A stretch of 64,000 nt of DNA from contig OX387607.1 in the NCBI GenBank assembly GCA_947568835.1, positions 8,689,201-8,753,200 of the forward strand, in the 5' to 3' direction. This stretch comes from Protonemura montana (Eukaryota; Arthropoda; Insecta; Plecoptera; Nemouridae). Both the position numbers and the translations under genes were made by a program. How positions within the stretch are numbered: position 1 is the stretch's first letter; each line of letters starts with the position of its first letter. Positions 57,151 to 64,000 of the stretch are shown here, piece after piece. Under the pieces are notes generated by a model. It was given only the letters and a program-made list of their open reading frames with translations. It had not been told where the DNA came from and searched no databases.

Positions 57151-60100
57151 GTAAGTTGTCAGTGGACATCGTTTCTTCTAAGATTGGGATTAATTTCAAT
57201 TTCGAAGGAAAGTATGATTCTGTAACCTTTTTCTAGTAGAATGAAATAAAATTGGATGGGAAACCCTTATTTTTTCTATCGTTGACATTGCAAATAATGT
57301 CTATTTCATATCGTATAGTACCATTCCACTGGAAACAAGTTATAGAATAGGGTAAGGTTGCAAACAGTGCAAGATTAGGGTTAAATAATTATTCCAAATG
57401 AACTCCGATGCTAGGGTATGGTAACTTTGTCAAAATTGGCAGTAGGTTGCTTATGATGGTAATTTTACAGCGATAAATTATGATTTTAACCCGCTATGGT
57501 GCTTAGACATATAATAACTTACTATCATGTCTCACTCAACTACCCTCTAAAAAATGTGTACCTACCCAGTAGGGAATCTAAGCCTTGGTACCTTTCTCTT
57601 CGAGAGGATTTTAGTGTTTGATGAACAGCTCTCTTTGGCACTATGCTAATGTTTAAGTGTCTTCGTGAAATATTGGCCGCCAATTGACTTGTTTACCGAT
57701 AAAAATAGAGGATGCTACTAGGTGGAGTCTCCGTCGTCTCGAGTGTCAAAAAAATTAATTTCGTTATTTATCGCAGATTACTCGCATTTGAGACTCGTTT
57801 ACCTGTAATTAATCTGTACATTAGTGCTAAACTTAACGATTGATACACATGTATCAATATTTTGAGTCATTTTTATTTAATTGCATCGGATGAACCGATG
57901 TATGCATGAACGCTGACCCTCTGATTATTCCTAGATAGCCTCTGAATAACCTATTAATAACCTAACCTGATTTGGTAGACACTATAAAATATTTTATAAT
58001 TTGCACTCTACAAAATTTTCAGTTTAAAGTAATACACCCAGAAATTGCATCTGATTGGGTAATTGCGGATGCTAGAAGGCACTCGTTTACTATTTGAAAA
58101 ATTAACACCCTTTGCGTTCTGTTTCAAAGAAAATAAAATAAAAAATAAAAACGCTCGTGAGATATAACTGCCCCAAATAACACGATTCAACAAACCTTAA
58201 AAACAGCAGAAAGATACTAGCAAAATGCACGTTGTAAATAAATATATAATTCAAGTTGGGAGACGGTACAAGGCGTCAACGCGGCCTTGACAACTTGGCA
58301 ATCAAAGGTCCGACATCGCGTGATATGTGTGTTCCACTCGGTATATAGGAAATATTAGCCGGAAAGCTAGCACGTTTAGTTTGTTGTCGACCCAACGGTA
58401 GGAATATCTTTAACAAAGTCGAGCACCGACGTTGGCAAGACGTTTCGTAGACAGAGACAAAGAAATCCGACTGTGAAGCGGCTGCAGACGTATGTCATGA
58501 AGTTGATGACATTTTGTTGAGTGAGATGGCAAACTGGTAGTGATCGAGATAGATAATTTCTATACTCAAAGTTTAACTCAAATGCGGTCAAGGTTATTTT
58601 GAGACATCAAATATCTAAAATAGTAGAAAAAAAGTGACAACAAAACATTTTTTTGTGATTATTTCAGTGCCAAGATATTTTACGTGCAATGTGCTTTAAA
58701 AACGTGATTAAAAAATGATTTCGCTATAAAATTAAGAGAAAAAACTTCTCTGCTGCGGTTTTTATTTTTCAAAAAGTGGACTTTCAACTGGATCGGATAA
58801 CAACATAACCTCTAATCAGCCTGTTGTGGATGTTTCGTACGCTACCGTTAAGCTGGAGCTACGGGAAGGGGCTCGGATTGTCACCAGGCAGTTTTTCGGC
58901 GCTGCTGTCCATGCCACCAGGGTGACCCCGCAGGGGTCGGACAAATATGTTCAGAACAGTCTGGCCTGGACTGTGCTTGCAGTCCGCGGTGAGTGGTTCA
59001 AGTGCTGAATCAACATTTTAGAAGCATTTTATGCAGTGCATTGTTAAAATATTTGTTTAGGTCTTCGATACCCGTCATGGAGATATTTAATGATGGGGCG
59101 ATTTTTTTCTCGCTATTATCTACCATTTTTATGACTACTATCTACCATTTTTATAGGTATTTTTGGCACATTTTAGCTCGCACGGTCATTTCATTTTTAG
59201 ACTGGGCATATTCCAGAACACGAGAATTTTCGTGCTTTCTGGCGACTTTGATACACGAAAATTTCCGTGCGAATAGCTTTTTGGCGACTTAGATCCGGGG
59301 TCCTGCCGTCATTAACTACGGCCATCAATTCTTCATAATAGTAACAATTATTAGCATCTTGTTCTTAACACCTTGACTCTAGGTGAGTGGAATATACCCC
59401 TAGTTAGGTAATTTTGTACCAAACTCTCAGAAAAAGCTTCAAAAAATTTTTTTTTAGTTAAAGTACACGATTAAGCTTGCGCAAAGTAAATGAAACTTCG
59501 AAGGTGACGTATCTATCGAAACTTAGTCAATGGTTACATTGGTAACCATCGATGGTTGGATTGATGTAACACCAACTTAGTAAAACTAAATGCATTTATA
59601 GAAATTTTGTAATGTTGGCCTTCTCTCAAATTTTTGATTATTTTAGAAGAAATATGAAAAATGAACACCCCATAAAATTATTACAATCTCCTGAAAAAAA
59701 GGATACCTCGGTATGTTTAATCAGTGGAGAAACATTTACAAGAAGTATGCAATACAATCGCAGGTGAATTGAATCTCATCGATCTCCTAGTATTGTTTAG
59801 ATGAACATTTGTGGAACATTTCATCGTGAATCGTTGCAGAAAGCAGATTTTTCTTGCTATTTTTTTAGCTAGCGTTAAGACCAAGGATACATACCGACTG
59901 GTCCCAGCAGACGAAGCACGAACCGAAAAAAAAGATGCGATGATAAAGTTTAAAATCCAAGCCCAATACCGATAAAGTGTTGTCATTGGACTTAATATTA
60001 TGTCATGTTTATCCCCCTCCGCCTCTCTCCCAAAACAGTAGTCTCTTGGTTCGTGTACCTACCCTTTTTTTATCCCTAGTGCGTACCAAGTAAGATATCT

Positions 60101-63100
60101 TTCTGCAGAAATTGTTTTGACGTAAAATGTGTCATCTTTGTAGCAAACTTTATTGAAAATCTCTTTTTATACCAAAATTAATTCATAAATTGAGTTGGAG
60201 TTCTTCATAGGTACTCTACCGACATCAGTTAATCATCCTGATCTTAAAATGCACGCCTTCGTTACACTCACATCCCCAAATTAATTAAAAAAAACCTAGT
60301 TACGTTCCAAACAATATAACTTACGGCTATTAGAAACGTACTATTGCGAGAGCTATTATATGGTTCTACAAAGCTGAGTTTAAATTTAGCCTGAGAGTTT
60401 TAAGACGATCAGCTAATCACAGATGGTGTCTTAAAATTTTCAAGGGTTGTTACCATGGTGATCACACATTAACCTCTACATTTATGGGGGCTATTTAGAC
60501 TCTACTTCGTGGATCCGACTCGAGAGTCTTTTCAGAGATAAGAACAACCTAAATTTACAAATATTTTTGGATCGTTTTATTACACACTTAAAAAATCTCA
60601 GTTTTAATCCATTTGCCATTTGTTTCCTTCTTATCGTGACTACAATTTGTAAACCAATCGAATTTTTTCCGATTTCCACACTTTATGTGACATGATATTC
60701 TGAATCATTTTAAAATTATAAAAATAGCCACAAATTATTTTAAGCGCATAGCATATCGATTCTAAAACACGACTATCAATAATGCAACCATCTTGATTCT
60801 TGTTCCTAACCTATAAATAACAAATGGCTGAAATGACTACCGGAAATATTGTTTAATATTAAAGTATTCTCCGCCTCACGTGGCAGAATAGCGTGCTCCT
60901 TTTTGGGGGTGAGGTTCGTAGAATCCCGTTGTGGATAATTTACTTTCGATTACCTGTAAACGAGACCGGCCGAAGGACATAAAGTGCCAACAATCTGGTC
61001 AGTAACGTTTCGTTCACGTCCAGAATTTCACGTGGTTTCAATTCAGGAATTTCAAAGCGTATTTGCTTGGTATTATGTTTACCACTGTCTTCCATAGCTG
61101 GGTTTTTTGTATATGGGAAGAAAAAGGCAGAATGTTAAGTTATTTAATATATGTTGCGTGTTAAATAGATTCAGTATTAGTTGTCGCTTGCAACGATCGG
61201 TTTGAGTTGAGGTAGACAGTTGGACGTCTTATTTGAATGAAATGCAGAGAAGAAGTTTGCGCCTCAACAATAAGAATGTTTTCAAAACGGGTATGGATAA
61301 AAAAAAAGTTTCCCCGATTGTAATTTCTTCTTAACCAAAACTTTAAACAAGTAATGTATTTATTATTCAGTGAGATATTCTTCGTGCATATTTTTGGATA
61401 GCTTTCTTTGAAAACATTCGATTTTTGAAAAGTGCACTGTTTCCATAGTTTTAGTCTGAATCCAGTGATATGGAGCTTTTCCAAGATAAATACTACCACA
61501 TACGGCTAGAGGTCAACCATGATTGCAAAATTGAAAAAAATTACACAAAATTTCACAAAAATAAGTTCTGCGTAAGTTGATATTAATACACCTTCAAAAT
61601 TGCTTAATTAAATTAAAGAAAAATATAGAAATAAAATATGATAAGATTGTAGGTTACCTCTTGTTTAAGCTGATCTTTGCTAAATCGTTGATAAATCTAA
61701 CACTGCGGTTACACATAGGGAAACATTCTGAAATTTCTGGAAATTCCGTCATATTCTTGTACTTTATGATCTTCATCAACCATTTGATCTATTTCACAAA
61801 AATCCTTTTGGATTCACGAACATATACCTACACTAGAATGAGATGACAATCCGCAATCTACCTTGTGCTGTTCAATGTTTTAAATAGGTTTTAGGTTCAG
61901 TGAAAACAATCTTAAACAATGTCAAATAAAAACTGCTTAAAATATGCTCGACATGCTCTAACAAGGACTGCTAAAGGGACAATCGGCTTTCTCTATAACC
62001 TTTAAAAAGTTCAAAATCAAATGACAATATCAAATTGTTCCAGCCTCCGAACCTGATTTGCCGTTGCATCCGTCGCGGGCCGAGCGCATCTCGATCGATG
62101 GAGAGAAGGACTCATGGAAGGACGACGAAACGGAAGACACGGCGGTCGACCTCGATCCTGATCCCAACGTGAGTCACACTCGATCAGAGTCCTTGGTAGT
62201 CCTTGGTAGTCCTTGAACGAACCTGGAGGTTTGTAGTAAAGTTGAGATCAATATTAATCCTGTTCTGATTTTCTCATCTTGTGTTAATGTAGGTTTCTGT
62301 CATCCTCACAAACTCAAAAAAATCCTTATAGTAGTCAAAGAACAGAACAGTATAATCACAGTCAATCTGTGGTATAATGTGAAATCTGATTTGAATTTCA
62401 AAATTCTTCGAATGCGCAAAGTATTTGATCATTAGAAAAACTATGAACTAAACTAAACTTAACTAAATTTTTGAGAGGTTATTAGTGTTCCTTACTCTAA
62501 AACAGCACAGAATTATCGACAAAGTTGTGTTGACGTAGGTAGCTTTCAAGCGTAAAACGCGTCCTCTTTGCCTGAAAACCAGAAAATCAGAGATTTCAAA
62601 TGTTATAATGATGTATTGATTTGTTGGTTTAACGACACACTAATTCGACAACTGACCTTGTGGCACTTGTATAATGATGTCGGTGGATGAGTGGGTGATG
62701 ATGATGAAGTTGATGAACCTGGGCCGATTCGTGGTCGCAGGCCTCGCGGACCTTAGTTTTGTCACTGTTTGCATGTCTCACTAGTACCGGTGTTTCCAAC
62801 GCACCAAACCATTCGGTGTTACTGTACGATCGAGCGTGACACGAAGCATGAATGTGTTGACCACTTTCTGAAGCCATACTGATCAGTTTGGAGTGTTCCA
62901 AACACCGGTTCTCGTTAAGCAACACTGCACTGGTTAGGTGACCGTGGATGGGTGACCATCATACACAAGATCAGTTTTGTTTGAGAGGGAGATTGGAGGG
63001 ATGAAATTAAGTATAGCAACTTCATTCGCTTAGCTTATCAATCTCTCGACAGGGTGGATTTGTAAAGTCATTCTTTTGTTCGCGTTGTACCGTCCATCGA

Positions 63101-63512
63101 AAGTGGTAGTGGTACCTTTGATGCACCTCGACAGGCGCTGTGCCGGCACCGAATTTCGTCTCTAGTTCTAGGGCTGGGCTAGGTCCTCATCATCCTCTCG
63201 ATCCACTCATTCGACACAATAAAACCAGTGCCACTTGGCCTGTTGTCAAAACAGTGTGCCGCTAAACTTCTCGAAGGAATCAATTAATTAATTATGAGGT
63301 CCTAGGATCCTTCTGGTTTGCAGGACTCACATGCTGGGCAGGCGAACACCATGTTCTTCCGCGACGGAGTTCGTCGAATCGACATGGTGCTCGCCTACGA
63401 GGAGAACAACGCTGACGGCGAGGAAGAGGAGAAGGAACGTAGTGCTAAGCGGCTTCAGTTCCAGAAGAACCTTAAAAGCGAGGGGCTGGAACTCGAGTTT
63501 GAGGCTGCAGAC
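57114..63512 (+). CDS. Anoctamin (TMEM16) family protein, 5' part
   Basis: Membrane protein family of Ca2+-activated chloride channels and phospholipid scramblases. Exons: 57114-57150 (proposed start), 62044-62168, 63324-63512; the gene continues past the window. About 117 residues are visible, all from the cytosolic N-terminal domain; no membrane segments are reached. The strongest evidence is exon 3: MFFRDGVRRIDMVLAYEENN and, later, QKNLKSEGLELEFEAAD. The FF-DG-RRID-VL-YEE motif and the KNL--EGLELE motif are hallmarks of anoctamin N-termini. Exon 2 is acidic (EDTAVDLDPDPN). The first exon is inferred from the phase (1 out to 1 in), a good donor and an ATG; the start could differ. Paralogue cannot be assigned, though the motif resembles the ANO4/5/6 group. 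Confidence 0.88.
58820..58988 (+). other. Candidate exon, unassigned (alternative anoctamin exon?)
   Basis: Bounded by acceptor cctctaatcag and donor CCGCG|gtgagt; phase 0 in, 1 out, which fits splicing to 62044. The open frame reads PVVDVSYATVKLELREGARI, VTRQFFGAAVHA, then on to NSLAWTVLAVR. GC content is clearly above the intron around it. There is no in-frame ATG, so it would need an upstream exon. I do not recognise the protein; it could also be a transposon remnant. Confidence 0.35.
59219..59269 (+). repeat. Direct repeat of a small palindrome
   Basis: CACGAGAATTTTCGTG (59219-59234) and CACGAAAATTTCCGTG (59254-59269) are near-palindromes. Each is followed by a tggcgactt segment, so a unit of about 35-40 bp has been duplicated. 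Confidence 0.65.
62044..62168 (+). CDS. Anoctamin exon 2
   Basis: Acceptor aattgttccag, donor CCCAAC|gtgagt; phase 1 in, 0 out. Encodes SEPDLPLHPSRAERISIDGE and an acidic segment ending DLDPDPN. GC-rich compared with its flanks. The frame and phase agree with exon 3. Confidence 0.85.
63324..63512 (+). CDS. Anoctamin exon 3 (FFRDGVRRIDMVL motif)
   Basis: Acceptor ctggtttgcag, donor GCAGAC|gttagt; 63 codons, phase 0 both sides. Starts DSHAGQANTMFFRDGVRRID and ends LELEFEAAD. A Glu-rich insertion (NADGEEEEKERS) separates the two conserved motifs. Confidence 0.93.
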
Positions 63513-64000
63513 GTTAGTAGGAACTTCCTGTCTTAAGCCTAGGAATGATTGATTGAAATAATTTACAGAGGTCGTGGCTTTGTTGTTAGTGGGCTGAAAA
63601 GCATAATCGATGGGAAATAAACATATGTTGCAGAAAATCTGATCATTTGATAACGAAAATATCAAGGTTGTACCACTGATTTTATAGGTAAAGTCAGACG
63701 ACCAACATTAATGTTCGACTTTCTGATGAGGAAACCAGCCGGCAACACGTGGTAACTGTAGGTGCCACTTGATGGCGCTTTCGGCCATCCTTTTTAACAA
63801 GGCCTTTACAATTAAATAGCTACGACTGAAAATCAATATGTGTCTAAATCGATCATTGAGCATTGAAACAGATCATTTGAGCGTAAACCAGTCTCAACTG
63901 CGATTAATCTGAGAGAAATAACGGAATAAAATTTGTAAAAATTAAAACCACGGTTACTCCACCTAGAAGCGTCCTCCATATTTGTCGGAAAAGTAATATT
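63513..64000 (+). other. Anoctamin intron to window end
   Basis: Starts with the donor gttagt. AT-rich, with no further exon recognised before the window ends. Confidence 0.7.

Larger units (their letters stand above)
57151..62043 (+). other. First intron of anoctamin gene (proposed)
   Basis: 4.9 kb AT-rich intron. It holds an exon-like segment at 58820-58988, a pair of short palindromic direct repeats at 59219-59269, and a tandem tatctaccatttttat duplication near 59116-59153. No other recognisable gene. Confidence 0.5.

Noticed and set aside
1-64000. CRISPR arrays, operons, bacterial promoters or ribosome-binding sites
   Set aside because: The window is eukaryotic; repeats here do not show regular spacers.

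Overview
This is a eukaryotic window from an animal nuclear genome. Genes are split by GT-AG introns, the intergenic DNA is AT-rich and full of repeats, and no bacterial gene organisation is seen. The gene families point to an invertebrate: a cut/Cux homeobox gene, a sarcoplasmic-calcium-binding-protein (SCP/calexcitin type) gene, which is an invertebrate and lancelet family, and an anoctamin. I cannot fix the phylum; an arthropod or another protostome is my best guess, with low confidence.

Layout. 1-17.67 kb has no exon I can support. It is probably the upstream intron or flank of the cut gene, with simple-sequence tracts, CpG-rich patches and two copies of a dispersed repeat. 17.67-32.14 kb (+) holds the last 12 coding exons of a cut/Cux transcription factor. 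All splice phases agree and give 1417 visible residues: a coiled coil shared with the CASP isoform, CUT1, CUT2, CUT3, a His50 homeodomain and an acidic tail. The 5' end of that gene is outside the window or not recognisable here. 32.1-48.5 kb is intergenic and repeat-dominated. It contains a large diverged palindrome (about 35.27-39.35 kb) packed with tRNA-like modules, a nested inner inverted repeat, a 73-nt tRNA-like element with its own flanking inverted repeat, and a 1.2 kb element with about 270-bp terminal inverted repeats.

48.89-55.52 kb (-) holds a complete SCP-like EF-hand gene in six exons (242 aa, all introns phase 0). Its unusual N-terminal extension looks like a mitochondrial targeting peptide followed by an acidic Ser/Asp linker, and its first intron appears to be GC-AG. 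From about 57.11 kb (+) runs the 5' end of an anoctamin (TMEM16) gene. Two exons are certain and one short start exon is proposed from phase and context; the gene continues past the window. The SCP and anoctamin genes are divergent, with about 1.6 kb between start codons. One binds Ca2+ and the other belongs to a family that is often Ca2+-activated, so shared regulation is possible but unproven.

The best candidates for something undescribed are the palindromic tRNA-module locus, the small tRNA-like element in a stem, the 1.2 kb inverted-repeat element, and the SCP-like gene with a predicted organelle-targeting leader.
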